Assembly: GCF_009910845.1 (NCBI RefSeq)
Contig: NZ_SIJB01000024.1
Coordinates: 62,001 to 126,000, forward strand
Source: Chengkuizengella marina
Lineage (GTDB): Bacteria > Bacillota > Bacilli > Paenibacillales > KCTC-33759
DNA: 64,000 bases
Direction of reading: 5' to 3'
Part shown: one piece after another, positions 8,476-17,741 of the stretch
Position numbering within the stretch: position 1 is the first letter of the stretch
Layout: the number at the start of each line of letters is the position of its first letter
Program-made: the position numbers and the translations under genes
The notes under the pieces: model-generated
Seen by the model: only the letters and a program-made list of their open reading frames with translations
The model's database searches: none
Told to the model about the DNA's origin: nothing

Positions 8476-10116
8476 ATGAAAACTGAACCCTTTTACATAG
8501 AAGCTAACCAAGCAATAGCAAATGATTATTTGAATCACTATGGTCGTGTGACTGATCTGTATGATTTTAATCACTTGGATAAAAATTCTATATCAGATCG
8601 TTTGAATTGGTTAGAAACTAATTCTCATTTAAAAGCAGATCGAAGCGATCTCTCAAAGTGTTTAAAAAATTTCAATCAAAAAATAGGGAATACGGAATTA
8701 GCGCTTCAAAATATTGAAGCATTAAATGAGAAGGAGACACTTGTTGTTGTAGGTGGTCAGCAAGCTGGATTGTTTTCTGGTCCTTTGCTTACTATTTACA
8801 AAATCATCACAATTATTAAACAAGCTCGAGAAGCATCCAAACAACTAAAAAGAAAGGTTGTGCCTGTTTTTTGGATCGCTGGAGAAGACCATGATTTTGA
8901 TGAGGTAAATCACATTCAATATTTATCTTCTAACTTACAAATAAAAAAAATAAAAGTCCAATCTACAGAAGAAGACTTTAAGTCAACAATTAGTGAATTA
9001 AAAATACAATTTGATGAATGGAAGCAAGTATTAAATGAAATTAGTGAAGATTTAATTGCAACAGAGTTTAAAGCTGTGATTTTAGATCGATTAAATTCTA
9101 TAGTGGAACATTCAAATACTCTAGTTGAAGTATTTGCTAGAATGATGGTTTGGTTATTTGGTAAATCAGGATTAATTTTACTTGATTCAAATGATGATCA
9201 ATTACGTCAATTAGAAGTCCCCATGTTTATAAACTTAATTAAACAAAATCAAGATCTTAATGAAACTTTAATTCTTGGGAAAAAGCATGTTGAATCACTT
9301 GGATATAAATCTGAGGTTGAAATTAGTGACAATCAATCTAATTTGTTTTATATCCACAAAAGTGAACGGTTATTATTGAATAGAACTGATCAAGGTGTAT
9401 ATACGGATAAGCAAAAAAAAATATCGTATAATGGAGATGAGTTAATTGAATTATTAAGTTCATACCCACAACGTTTTAGTAACAACGTTTTTACACGACC
9501 AATTATGCAAGAATATTTATTTCCAGTATGGAGTACGGTACTTGGACCAAGTGAAATTGCTTACTGGGGATTATTAAAGGAAACCTTTCATTTATTTGAT
9601 ATGAAGCTGCCAATCATACAACCTCGTTTAGAATATACAATTCTAGAAAGTACGGTTCAAAAGCATATGAAAAAGTATAAGCTTTCCTTGGAGGATGTTG
9701 TTAGTCGTTTTGAAGATAAAAAGAAAAGTTGGTTAATAGAGCAGGATGATTTAAATATTGAACAACAATTTTCAGAAGTGAAAAAGAGCTTTGAGGATCT
9801 TTATGCACCCGTTTTGTCTATGGTAGAAAATATCAACCCAGGAATGTTAAAGCTTGGTCTTACCAATAAACAAAAAATTATACAACAAATTAGTTTTTTA
9901 GAAAAACGCTCTTTAAATGCTTTTCAATCACAACATGAATCTTCTATTCGTCAATTAGACCGAATACAATTATCCATTAAACCATTAGAAAAACCACAGG
10001 AAAGAGTATATAATATTATTACCTATTTAAATAAATACGGGTTTGATTGGATTCAGCAATTAATAGATGAACCAACAGATCATAAAAATTTACATTCAAT
10101 TATTTATTTACCATAA
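8476..10116 (+). CDS. bshC: Bacillithiol biosynthesis cysteine-adding enzyme BshC
   Basis: BshC catalyses the last step of bacillithiol synthesis, joining cysteine to glucosaminyl-malate. The 546-residue length matches the family. The N-terminal nucleotide-binding-like region contains VVVGGQQAGLFSGPLLTIYK (about residues 90-109) and PVFWIAGEDHDFDEV (about 133-147), both strongly conserved in BshC. A coiled-coil segment lies near residues 400-500. B. subtilis has the gene (yllA) at the same place, just before mraZ. The ATG is preceded by TTGGAGGTC. Here an adenosylhomocysteinase gene separates it from mraZ and is probably co-transcribed. Confidence 0.93.
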   Translation: MKTEPFYIEANQAIANDYLNHYGRVTDLYDFNHLDKNSISDRLNWLETNSHLKADRSDLSKCLKNFNQKIGNTELALQNIEALNEKETLVVVGGQQAGLFSGPLLTIYKIITIIKQAREASKQLKRKVVPVFWIAGEDHDFDEVNHIQYLSSNLQIKKIKVQSTEEDFKSTISELKIQFDEWKQVLNEISEDLIATEFKAVILDRLNSIVEHSNTLVEVFARMMVWLFGKSGLILLDSNDDQLRQLEVPMFINLIKQNQDLNETLILGKKHVESLGYKSEVEISDNQSNLFYIHKSERLLLNRTDQGVYTDKQKKISYNGDELIELLSSYPQRFSNNVFTRPIMQEYLFPVWSTVLGPSEIAYWGLLKETFHLFDMKLPIIQPRLEYTILESTVQKHMKKYKLSLEDVVSRFEDKKKSWLIEQDDLNIEQQFSEVKKSFEDLYAPVLSMVENINPGMLKLGLTNKQKIIQQISFLEKRSLNAFQSQHESSIRQLDRIQLSIKPLEKPQERVYNIITYLNKYGFDWIQQLIDEPTDHKNLHSIIYLP

Positions 10117-10137
10117 TGATAAAGGGAGGAAATTATA

Positions 10138-11400
10138 TTGAATACAGTAGAAAAAAGTGTGATTACAGATATAACATTAGCACCACAAGGCCATTTAAAA
10201 ATTGACTGGGTAAAGGCTCATATGCCAGTACTTAATCGTATTCGAGAACAATTTGAAACGGAACAACCGTTTAAGGGATTGAAAGTAGCTATTTCTCTGC
10301 ATCTAGAGGCAAAAACAGCCTATTTGGCAAAAGTAGTTAAGGCAGGAGGTGCTGAGGTTACCATTACAGGAAGTAATCCTTTGTCTACGCAAGATGATGT
10401 ATGCGCAGCATTAGTTGAAGATGGTATCACAGTATTTGCAAAATATAATCCTGATCCTGTTGAATACAAACAATTAATGGTTAAAACTTTAGAAACCAAA
10501 CCTGATCTAATTATTGATGATGGTGGAGATTTAGTTTCAATTCTTCACTCTGAAAGACAGGATTTATTAGATAATGTTAGAGGTGGCGCAGAAGAAACAA
10601 CAACTGGAATTTTAAGATTAAAAGCAATGGAAAAAGAAGGTGAATTAAAGTTCCCAGTTGTTGCAGTTAATGATGCTTTTTGTAAATATTTGTTTGATAA
10701 TCGTTACGGAACAGGTCAATCCGTATGGGACGGTATAAATCGAACAACTAATCTTGTTGTTGCAGGTAAAACAGTTGTTGTTGTAGGGTATGGATGGTGT
10801 GGACGAGGGGTTGCAATGAGAGCTAAAGGACTTGGAGCTAATGTAGTGGTTACAGAAATAGACGCAATAAAAGCAGTTGAAGCTTATATGGACGGTTTTG
10901 AAGTAATGTCAATGGACGATGCCGCAAAAGTAGGTGATTTTTTTGTAACTGTTACAGGGAATAAAGATGTAATTCGAGGACAACATTACAAAGTAATGAA
11001 GGATGGGGCGATTCTTTCAAACGCTGGTCATTTTGACATAGAAGTTAATAAACCTGAATTAACAGAACAATCTTCTTCTGTAAGAACAGTTCGAAATAAT
11101 ATAGAAGAATACCAATTAAAAGATGGACGCAAAATTTATTTGCTTGCTGAGGGTAGGTTAGTTAACCTTGCTGCTGGTGATGGACATCCTGCTGAGATTA
11201 TGGATATGACTTTTGCACTTCAAGCGATGTCTCTAAAATATGTAAATGAACAATACAAAGACATTGGCAATAAAGTAGAAAGTGTACCTTACGAATTAGA
11301 TGAACAAGTAGCTAGAATTAAGTTGGAATCATTGGGCATTCATATTGATACATTATCTGATGAGCAAAAAAGTTATTTGGAAAGCTGGTCAGCACACTAA
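10138..11400 (+). CDS. ahcY: Adenosylhomocysteinase (S-adenosyl-L-homocysteine hydrolase)
   Basis: The enzyme splits S-adenosylhomocysteine into adenosine and homocysteine with a bound NAD, recycling the product of methyl transfer. The 420 residues contain SLHLEAKT (about 53-60), DDGGD (127-131), EETTTG (152-157), [18 protein letters not shown] (178-195) and the NAD-binding GYGWCGRG (217-224). The compact length resembles archaeal and thermophile-type enzymes. The start is TTG with GGGAGG upstream, 21 bases after bshC, so the two genes are probably one transcript, ended by the hairpin at 11438. Many Bacillales use the Pfs/LuxS route instead, so the gene's place before mraZ is notable. Confidence 0.93.
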   Translation: MNTVEKSVITDITLAPQGHLKIDWVKAHMPVLNRIREQFETEQPFKGLKVAISLHLEAKTAYLAKVVKAGGAEVTITGSNPLSTQDDVCAALVEDGITVFAKYNPDPVEYKQLMVKTLETKPDLIIDDGGDLVSILHSERQDLLDNVRGGAEETTTGILRLKAMEKEGELKFPVVAVNDAFCKYLFDNRYGTGQSVWDGINRTTNLVVAGKTVVVVGYGWCGRGVAMRAKGLGANVVVTEIDAIKAVEAYMDGFEVMSMDDAAKVGDFFVTVTGNKDVIRGQHYKVMKDGAILSNAGHFDIEVNKPELTEQSSSVRTVRNNIEEYQLKDGRKIYLLAEGRLVNLAAGDGHPAEIMDMTFALQAMSLKYVNEQYKDIGNKVESVPYELDEQVARIKLESLGIHIDTLSDEQKSYLESWSAH

Positions 11401-11437
11401 AAATAACCAAATATCATCGGAAAATAGAATTAAATTA

Positions 11438-11469
11438 AAAAAAATCCTGTGAAAAGCAGGATTTTTTTT
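11438..11469 (+). terminator. Intrinsic terminator after ahcY
   Basis: Stem ATCCTG/CAGGAT (11444-11449 with 11457-11462), extended by flanking A and T tracts and followed by eight Ts. It separates the bshC-ahcY transcript from the dcw cluster. Confidence 0.8.
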
Positions 11470-11493
11470 AATTTTTGTAGAAAATAGCTAGTC

Positions 11494-11543
11494 ATAGTGG
11501 TAGAAAGTGGTGTAAAGTGGTACATAAGGGTGAGAGAGGGGTA
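11494..11543 (+). promoter_or_regulatory. MraZ operator: five 10-bp direct repeats overlapping the mraZ ribosome binding site
   Basis: Five consecutive 10-bp units read ATAGTGGTAG, AAAGTGGTGT, AAAGTGGTAC, ATAAGGGTGA and GAGAGGGGTA. The first three share AGTGGT, and the last two are degenerate. The 10-bp spacing puts each on the same DNA face. MraZ is known to repress its own operon by binding GTGG/TGGG-type direct repeats upstream of mraZ. The last repeat contains the GAGGGG that serves as the mraZ ribosome binding site. I infer autoregulation from the array and family. Confidence 0.75.
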
Positions 11544-11550
11544 GATTCGT

Positions 11551-11988
11551 ATGTTTATGGGTGAATATCAACATAACATAGATGAAAAAGGTAGAGTCAT
11601 TGTACCTTCAAAATTTCGTGACTCACTTGGATCAACCTTTATCATGACCCGTGGATTAGACCAATGTTTATTTATCTACCCATCTGAAGAATGGGGGGTT
11701 TTAGAAAAAAAACTAAAAGCACTACCACTTATGAAATCTGATGCAAGAGCATTTACTCGATTTTTCTTTTCTGGAGCAACAGAATGTGAGTTAGACAAAC
11801 AGGGAAGGGTAAATATACCGAATAACTTAAAATCTCATGCGAAATTAGAAAAGGAATCGATCTTCATTGGAGTATCTAATCGAATTGAAATTTGGAATAA
11901 AGATGTTTGGGAAGGGTATTTCAATCAATCTGAAAGTTCTTTTAATGAAATTGCTGAAAAATTAGTTGACCTAGATTTCAATATGTAG
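11551..11988 (+). CDS. mraZ: Transcriptional regulator MraZ
   Basis: A 145-residue protein with two tandem SpoVT/AbrB-like half-domains. The first covers about residues 5-50 ([20 protein letters not shown]) and the second about 75-125 ([18 protein letters not shown]). MraZ forms ring-shaped oligomers that bind direct repeats and control the dcw cluster. Here the repeats lie directly upstream. It is the first gene of the cluster, and its stop is 28 bases ahead of rsmH. Confidence 0.95.
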   Translation: MFMGEYQHNIDEKGRVIVPSKFRDSLGSTFIMTRGLDQCLFIYPSEEWGVLEKKLKALPLMKSDARAFTRFFFSGATECELDKQGRVNIPNNLKSHAKLEKESIFIGVSNRIEIWNKDVWEGYFNQSESSFNEIAEKLVDLDFNM

Positions 11989-12016
11989 AAATTATCATCT
12001 TTGGAGGGATCGTAAG

Positions 12017-12967
12017 TTGTTTCATCACATCACTGTATTAAAAAAAGAGGCTGTAGAGGCATTAAATATTCATCCTGATGGAGTATATGTAGATTGTACG
12101 TTAGGAGGAGCCGGACATAGTTCATTGATAGCTTCCAAATTGAGTTCAAAAGGTTTATTAATCGCATTTGATCAAGATGACTCAGCAATACAACATGCAA
12201 AGAAAAAACTCGCTCCTTATTTGGATAGAGTCATTTTCATTAAGAGTAATTTTCGTAATTTGAAAGAAGCATTGAGTGAACTAGATATTCCAAAAAAAGA
12301 AGACATCCCTCAAGTAAATGGTATTTTATTTGATCTAGGTGTGTCTTCACCTCAATTAGATGAAGCAGAACGTGGATTTAGCTATAATCATGAAGCTGAA
12401 TTAGATATGAGGATGGATCAAACCAGTCCCTTGACAGCTTTTGAAGTTGTAAATGAGTGGTCTGAACAACAGTTGATTCAAATCCTGTTTGAATATGGTG
12501 AGGAGAAATTCTCTAAAAGAATAGCAAAAAAAATTGTACAAGCAAGAATGGATAGTCCTATTCATTCAACCAAACAACTTGCTGAAATTATTAAAGAGGC
12601 CATACCTGCAGCAACTAGAAGAGTAGGTCCTCACCCAGCAAAAAGAAGCTTCCAAGCTATACGTATTGCTGTAAATGATGAGTTAGGTGCTTTTGAAACA
12701 GCACTTCATCAAACGATTAAGTGCTTGGCTCCAGAAGGAAGGGCTTCAGTGATTACATTTCATTCATTAGAAGATCGAATGTGTAAAAAAATATTTTCAC
12801 ATTATATACCTAAGTGTACATGCCCACCAGATTTTCCAATTTGTGTTTGTGAAAATAAAGCAACGATAAAATTAATTTACAAGAAACCAATGGTACCGAG
12901 TGAGGAAGAGTTAGAACTAAATCCAAGAGCTAGGTCTGCAAAATTGAGAGTAGCCGAAAAATTATAG
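12017..12967 (+). CDS. rsmH: 16S rRNA (cytosine-N4)-methyltransferase RsmH
   Basis: RsmH (MraW) methylates N4 of C1402 in 16S rRNA using SAM. The 316-residue length is typical. [11 protein letters not shown] (about residues 24-34) is the SAM-binding loop, and [14 protein letters not shown] (about 104-117) and [11 protein letters not shown] (about 245-255) are family signatures. The start is TTG, with GGAGGG 8 bases upstream. No ATG fits, because the protein must begin [15 protein letters not shown]. Confidence 0.95.
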   Translation: MFHHITVLKKEAVEALNIHPDGVYVDCTLGGAGHSSLIASKLSSKGLLIAFDQDDSAIQHAKKKLAPYLDRVIFIKSNFRNLKEALSELDIPKKEDIPQVNGILFDLGVSSPQLDEAERGFSYNHEAELDMRMDQTSPLTAFEVVNEWSEQQLIQILFEYGEEKFSKRIAKKIVQARMDSPIHSTKQLAEIIKEAIPAATRRVGPHPAKRSFQAIRIAVNDELGAFETALHQTIKCLAPEGRASVITFHSLEDRMCKKIFSHYIPKCTCPPDFPICVCENKATIKLIYKKPMVPSEEELELNPRARSAKLRVAEKL

Positions 12968-12994
12968 TTTTTTTATGAAAAAGGAGAGATTTTA

Positions 12995-13408
12995 ATGGCC
13001 TTTCGAGTTCAGGGGAATTTAGCTATGAAAGAAAATGTAAATAGAAATGTTTACAGGAAGAAGACACAAACTATAGTGAATCGGAAGAAGGCGATTTCAG
13101 CACCTGAAAAGCTGCTTTATTTAGTTTCCATTATCATGTGTGTTGTTATTGCAGGGTTTGTTATATTTAAAAATGCACAAATTTATGAAACGAATACAAA
13201 AATGCAGCAAATCTCTATTGAGATACAGCAGTTAGAAAAGGAAAATAAAAATTTAAAACTTGAAGTAAGAAAAATGGAAGATCCTAAAAGATTAATTGAA
13301 TATGCTGAATCATTAAACTTTGTTTTAACAGATGAAGCAAATGTATTGCAAATTTCCCCTACTACAAACCATTCAGAAACAACAGAAGATATCGCATATA
13401 TAGATTAA
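12995..13408 (+). CDS. ftsL: Cell division protein FtsL
   Basis: A bitopic divisome protein of 137 residues. A basic cytoplasmic tail (about residues 1-38) precedes one membrane segment (about 39-60), then a leucine-zipper-like coiled coil (about 65-100). FtsL forms the FtsQLB-type complex with DivIB and DivIC and activates septal peptidoglycan synthesis. Sequence conservation in this family is low, so the call rests on topology and on the position between rsmH and pbpB. The ATG has an AAGGAGAG ribosome binding site. Confidence 0.88.
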   Translation: MAFRVQGNLAMKENVNRNVYRKKTQTIVNRKKAISAPEKLLYLVSIIMCVVIAGFVIFKNAQIYETNTKMQQISIEIQQLEKENKNLKLEVRKMEDPKRLIEYAESLNFVLTDEANVLQISPTTNHSETTEDIAYID

Positions 13409-13422
13409 TGGAGTTGAAAATT

Positions 13423-15639
13423 ATGAATAAAAAATCCAAAGTTCGCTCCTTACTTTTTGGTGGGGTATTTACCCTTCTTTTTTTTGGACTCATTTATCAA
13501 GTCTATTCTCTTCAAATTGTACAATCACCTACCTTATTACAAATGGCACAGGATGCTTGGGAAAAAAATCAAGAAATTCCTGCTCAAAGAGGTTTTATTT
13601 ATGATAGAAACGGAGAAGTGTTAGCGCAAGATGCAGAAGCATATACAGTAGCTGTAAGTCCCCGTACTATAAATGAAAATGACATCGTTTTTGAAGTTAT
13701 GGATGCTTTAACTCCTTTGTTGAACATGGAAGGTGTCATTAAACAGGAAAAATTACATAGCATCGTTACAAAACAGAAACAAGATGGAACCTTTTATGGT
13801 CAAAGAGAGATTCGCAACGAAGGTTGGAAAATTGATACTACAACTGCGGATCAAATCAGGACGGCCATTGATGAAAAGGAATTAACAGGGATTCATTTAA
13901 TTCCTGAAGTTAAACGTACCTATCCCGCGAATGATCTTGCTTCCCATGTATTAGGTTATGTTAGGAAAGATGGGGAAGTTCGACTAGGTCTAGAAGCCTA
14001 TTTTGAAGATGTATTAAATGGGACACCAGGTTACCGCAGTTATCAGAGTGATTCTAAATATTACGAAATTCCAGACAGTAAGGTGACGTATACACCTCCA
14101 GAAAATGGGAAGTCTTTAAAACTCACGATTGACGAAAACATACAATTATTTGTTGAGCAAGCGATTGAAACGGCTTATGAACAATATAAACCAAAAAGTA
14201 TAACTGCAATCGCAGTTGATCCACATACAATGGAAATTTTAGGTATGGCAAACTTGCCAAATTACAACCCTAATGAATATTGGGATTTTGAATCAGAAGA
14301 AGATTTTAAAAATCATGCTGTAGTTTCTCAATATGAACCAGGGTCAACCTTTAAAATTGTGACATTAGCAGCAGCTGTAGAAGAAGATTTGTTTGATCCA
14401 GATGCAACGTTTCAATCTGGTTCTATCCAAGTGCCAGGTGGGAGGTTGAAAGATCATAATAATGGTGCTGGTTGGGGAGTTATTTCCTATTTAGAAGGTT
14501 TGAAGCGTTCTAGTAATGTTGCCTTTGTAAAACTTGGATACGAGCAATTAGGTAAAGACAAGCTAGAACAATATATGAATGATTTTGGTTTTGGTCAACC
14601 TACGAGAGTTGAGCTACCAGGTGAAGCTTCCGGGAAAATTAGGCTTAAATGGGATTCTGAAGTAGCAACTGCGACGTATGGGCAAGGGATTACAGTAACG
14701 ACAATACAACAGATTGCAGCAATATCAGCAATCGCAAATGGTGGGAAGTTGTTAAAACCGCAAATCGTAAAAGAAATTATTGATACTGATACAGGTGAAA
14801 TCATTGAAAGCTTTTCACCTGAAGTGGTACGTCAGGTAATATCTGAAGAAACGGCTAAAGAAGTAGGTTTGTATTTAGAACAAGTAATTTCAGATCAATC
14901 AATTGGAACAGGAAGATTAGCTTATATGGACGGTTACCGAGCAGCAGGTAAAACAGGAACAGCCAATGTGGTGATTGATGGTAAATATGCCAATGATGTA
15001 TGGCTAAACTCTTTTATTGGTTTTGCTCCAGTGGAAGATCCCAAGATAGCATTGATTGTTGTGGCTGATCAGCCAGATATTGGTGGAAATTACAAGTTAG
15101 GTAGTTCGGTTGTAGCTCCTGTTTTTAAAGAAATCATGTTGAATAGTTTAAGGTATTTAGGTGTTGCAACAAAATCAGATGATGGATTTTCTCAGGAAGA
15201 AATAATGATAGAAACACCAAATGTTAAAAACCTAACCCTTTTGGCTGCCAAAAATGAATTTGAAAAAAATGGACTTACTTATGAAGTGTTAGGGAATGGT
15301 ACTCAAGTACTTGAGCAATTTCCTACAGCTGGTTCAGAAGTAGTTTTGGGTCAAAGTGGTTATCTACTAACTGAATCCCCAGAAAAAATACCTGTACCTG
15401 ATTTAACTAACAAATCTTTGCGAGATGTTTTACAAATTTGTTTACTATTAGAAGTTGAATGTCAAGTGAATGGATCAGCTTATGTTATTGATCAGGAAGT
15501 GAAATTTGAAGGAAACAAGAGGATTGTTATATTAGAGTTACAAACTTTAGAGCAACAAAAGCAAGCAAACCTTGAACAATCAGAAGAAAACGATCAAGAA
15601 AATAATGATCCTTCAGATCAAATAACGGATGATAGCTAA
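13423..15639 (+). CDS. pbpB: Penicillin-binding protein 2B-type transpeptidase with two PASTA domains
   Basis: A class B PBP, the septal transpeptidase of division (FtsI/PBP2B). One N-terminal membrane anchor (about residues 11-30) is followed by the dimerisation domain and the transpeptidase domain with PGSTFK (catalytic Ser about 308), RSSN and AGKTGTAN. Two C-terminal PASTA repeats (about residues 600-715) and an acidic, glutamine-rich tail complete the 738 residues. I chose ATG 13423, which has GGAG 9 bases upstream. An ATG at 13408, overlapping the ftsL stop, has no ribosome binding site. The tandem arrangement with spoVD matches B. subtilis. Confidence 0.93.
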   Translation: MNKKSKVRSLLFGGVFTLLFFGLIYQVYSLQIVQSPTLLQMAQDAWEKNQEIPAQRGFIYDRNGEVLAQDAEAYTVAVSPRTINENDIVFEVMDALTPLLNMEGVIKQEKLHSIVTKQKQDGTFYGQREIRNEGWKIDTTTADQIRTAIDEKELTGIHLIPEVKRTYPANDLASHVLGYVRKDGEVRLGLEAYFEDVLNGTPGYRSYQSDSKYYEIPDSKVTYTPPENGKSLKLTIDENIQLFVEQAIETAYEQYKPKSITAIAVDPHTMEILGMANLPNYNPNEYWDFESEEDFKNHAVVSQYEPGSTFKIVTLAAAVEEDLFDPDATFQSGSIQVPGGRLKDHNNGAGWGVISYLEGLKRSSNVAFVKLGYEQLGKDKLEQYMNDFGFGQPTRVELPGEASGKIRLKWDSEVATATYGQGITVTTIQQIAAISAIANGGKLLKPQIVKEIIDTDTGEIIESFSPEVVRQVISEETAKEVGLYLEQVISDQSIGTGRLAYMDGYRAAGKTGTANVVIDGKYANDVWLNSFIGFAPVEDPKIALIVVADQPDIGGNYKLGSSVVAPVFKEIMLNSLRYLGVATKSDDGFSQEEIMIETPNVKNLTLLAAKNEFEKNGLTYEVLGNGTQVLEQFPTAGSEVVLGQSGYLLTESPEKIPVPDLTNKSLRDVLQICLLLEVECQVNGSAYVIDQEVKFEGNKRIVILELQTLEQQKQANLEQSEENDQENNDPSDQITDDS

Positions 15640-15763
15640 TTGGTTTTTATTGGGATTCTTAAGTGCTTTTCACTTTTTAAGTGTATAAGCTTGTTCTAAC
15701 CCTAATCCTTATTGAATATCCATGATATCAAATAGAATCAACGATTGGGATAAGGGGGAGACC

Positions 15764-17689
15764 ATGAAAATCTCTAACGTTATATTAAGAAAAAGAATTT
15801 TTTTTGCTCTGTTGTTTGGAGTGATAGGTTTTATAAGTTTGTGGATTAGGTTAGGGTATGTACAATTATGGACCGGGACTGAACTTTCTCAGAAAGCTGA
15901 AGATACTTGGAGAAGAAACATTCCTTTTGAAGCCAAAAGGGGTGAAATTGTAGATCGTAATGGGGAGCAATTAGCGTATAATATTACTTCCCCATCTGTA
16001 TTGGCTATTCCGGTTCAAATTGATGATGCTAAGTCCACTGCGAAACAACTGGCAAACATTTTGCAAATATCTGAAGAAAAAGTATACGATTTAATAACAA
16101 AAAAAGAATTAATTGTGAGAATTCAACCTGGAGGACGGAAAATACCAGTTGAAAAGGCACAGGAAATAAGAAATTTAAATTTACCAGGAATTGTGATTGC
16201 AGAAGATAACGAAAGATATTATCCTTACGATAATCTAGCATCACATGTTTTAGGGTTCACAGGTATTGATAATCAGGGACTTACAGGGATTGAATTAACT
16301 TATGATAAGTATTTAACAGGAACAAAAGGGAATATATCCTTTTTATCCGATGCAAGAGGCGATTTAATGCCTAACGCTTCTGAACAATATACAGCCCCTA
16401 AAGATGGACTTACTTTACAATTAACGTTGGATAAAAATATTCAAATGATTGTAGAACGTGAACTAGATCAAGCGATGACAAAGTATCAACCAGATAGTGC
16501 ATTAGCCATTGTGATGGATCCTAATTCAGGGGAAATACTGGCAATGTCTACAAAACCGGATTATGAGCCGGGGAATTATGCTGAATATGAATCTAGTATT
16601 TATAATCGAAATTTACCTATTTGGAAAACATATGAGCCAGGTTCTACTTTCAAAATCATTACATTAGCTGCTGCATTAGAGGAAAATAAAGTGAATCTAA
16701 AGCAGGATACTTTCCATGATCCTGGAGCTATAGAAGTTGCAGGTGTCCGTTTACGTTGCTGGAGACATGGAGGGCATGGCAGCCAAACTTTTTTAGAAGG
16801 AGTAGAGAACTCTTGTAACCCAGCTTTTGTCATATTAGGTCAACGTTTAGGAAAGGAAACATTATATGATTATATTAAGGATTTCGGATTTGGAACTAAG
16901 ACCGGCATTGATCTTGGAGGGGAAGAAAACGGGATCCTATTTAATTTAGATCGAGTAGGACCAGTTGAACTAGCAACAACTGCATTTGGTCAGGGGGTTT
17001 CGGTTACACCGATTCAGCAAGTTACAGCTGTATCCGCAGCCATAAACGGAGGAACATTATATACACCTCAGGTTGCAGGGAAATGGATTCATCCTGAAAC
17101 AGGAGAAGTAGTAAAAGAAATTGAACCCGATGCAGTAAGAACGGTCATTTCTGAAGAAACATCCAAACAGGTTCGCGAAGCATTGGAAAGTGTAGTAGCT
17201 AATGGAACAGGTAGGAACGCATATATTGATGGATATCGTGTAGGTGGAAAAACAGGTACAGCTCAGAAAGTCATAAACGGAAGGTATTCTCCTAATGAAC
17301 ATATTGTTTCTTTTATTGGTTTTGCTCCAGCGGATGATCCCCAAGTTGTTATTTATGTTGCAGTGGATAACCCAAAAGGTATACAATTTGGGGGAGTAGT
17401 TGCTGCTCCAATCGTTAAAAATATGATGGAAGACACGTTGCGGTACATGAAAGTAGAGCCTAGAGAGGATCAAATTGTGAAAGAATATAAATACGGTGAT
17501 ATTAAATATAAAGAAGTACCCAATCTGGTGGGTATGACTACAACTGAAATCATACAAAGTTTAAATCCTAACTTTCAGCTTGCAAAATCAGGGGAAGGTA
17601 ATGTGGTTGTAAGTCAAGCCCCTAAGGCTGGAGAAAGAGTTGAAGTAGGCTCAACAATTCGTGTCTATTTATCAAATGAAAACAAATAA
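15764..17689 (+). CDS. spoVD: Stage V sporulation protein D (class B PBP)
   Basis: A sporulation-specific transpeptidase needed for spore cortex peptidoglycan, working with SpoVE. The 641 residues have an N-terminal membrane segment, the class B dimerisation domain, then EPGSTFKIITLAAALEEN (active-site serine), the SCN motif in ENSCNP, and GGKTGTAQ. One C-terminal PASTA domain follows, against two in the preceding PBP2B-type protein. ATG 15764 is chosen because AAGGGGGAG lies directly upstream. An earlier in-frame ATG at 15722 has none. Cysteines in RLRCWRHGGHG and SCNP are consistent with SpoVD, whose thiols are redox-controlled in B. subtilis by StoA and CcdA. Confidence 0.93.
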   Translation: MKISNVILRKRIFFALLFGVIGFISLWIRLGYVQLWTGTELSQKAEDTWRRNIPFEAKRGEIVDRNGEQLAYNITSPSVLAIPVQIDDAKSTAKQLANILQISEEKVYDLITKKELIVRIQPGGRKIPVEKAQEIRNLNLPGIVIAEDNERYYPYDNLASHVLGFTGIDNQGLTGIELTYDKYLTGTKGNISFLSDARGDLMPNASEQYTAPKDGLTLQLTLDKNIQMIVERELDQAMTKYQPDSALAIVMDPNSGEILAMSTKPDYEPGNYAEYESSIYNRNLPIWKTYEPGSTFKIITLAAALEENKVNLKQDTFHDPGAIEVAGVRLRCWRHGGHGSQTFLEGVENSCNPAFVILGQRLGKETLYDYIKDFGFGTKTGIDLGGEENGILFNLDRVGPVELATTAFGQGVSVTPIQQVTAVSAAINGGTLYTPQVAGKWIHPETGEVVKEIEPDAVRTVISEETSKQVREALESVVANGTGRNAYIDGYRVGGKTGTAQKVINGRYSPNEHIVSFIGFAPADDPQVVIYVAVDNPKGIQFGGVVAAPIVKNMMEDTLRYMKVEPREDQIVKEYKYGDIKYKEVPNLVGMTTTEIIQSLNPNFQLAKSGEGNVVVSQAPKAGERVEVGSTIRVYLSNENK

Positions 17690-17741
17690 TGTGCTTAACG
17701 CTACTGTATTATCCATACTTTAGTTTTGGGGGGGTTTTGCC

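Noticed and set aside
11494..11543. Tandem repeat as a simple satellite
   Set aside because: The five 10-bp units are degenerate, fit the MraZ site pattern and sit directly ahead of mraZ, so an operator is the better reading.
17057..17557. A 166-residue minus-strand frame opposite spoVD
   Set aside because: The composition is Phe/Cys/Asn-rich as expected from the antisense of a coding strand. The sense gene is well supported by active-site motifs.
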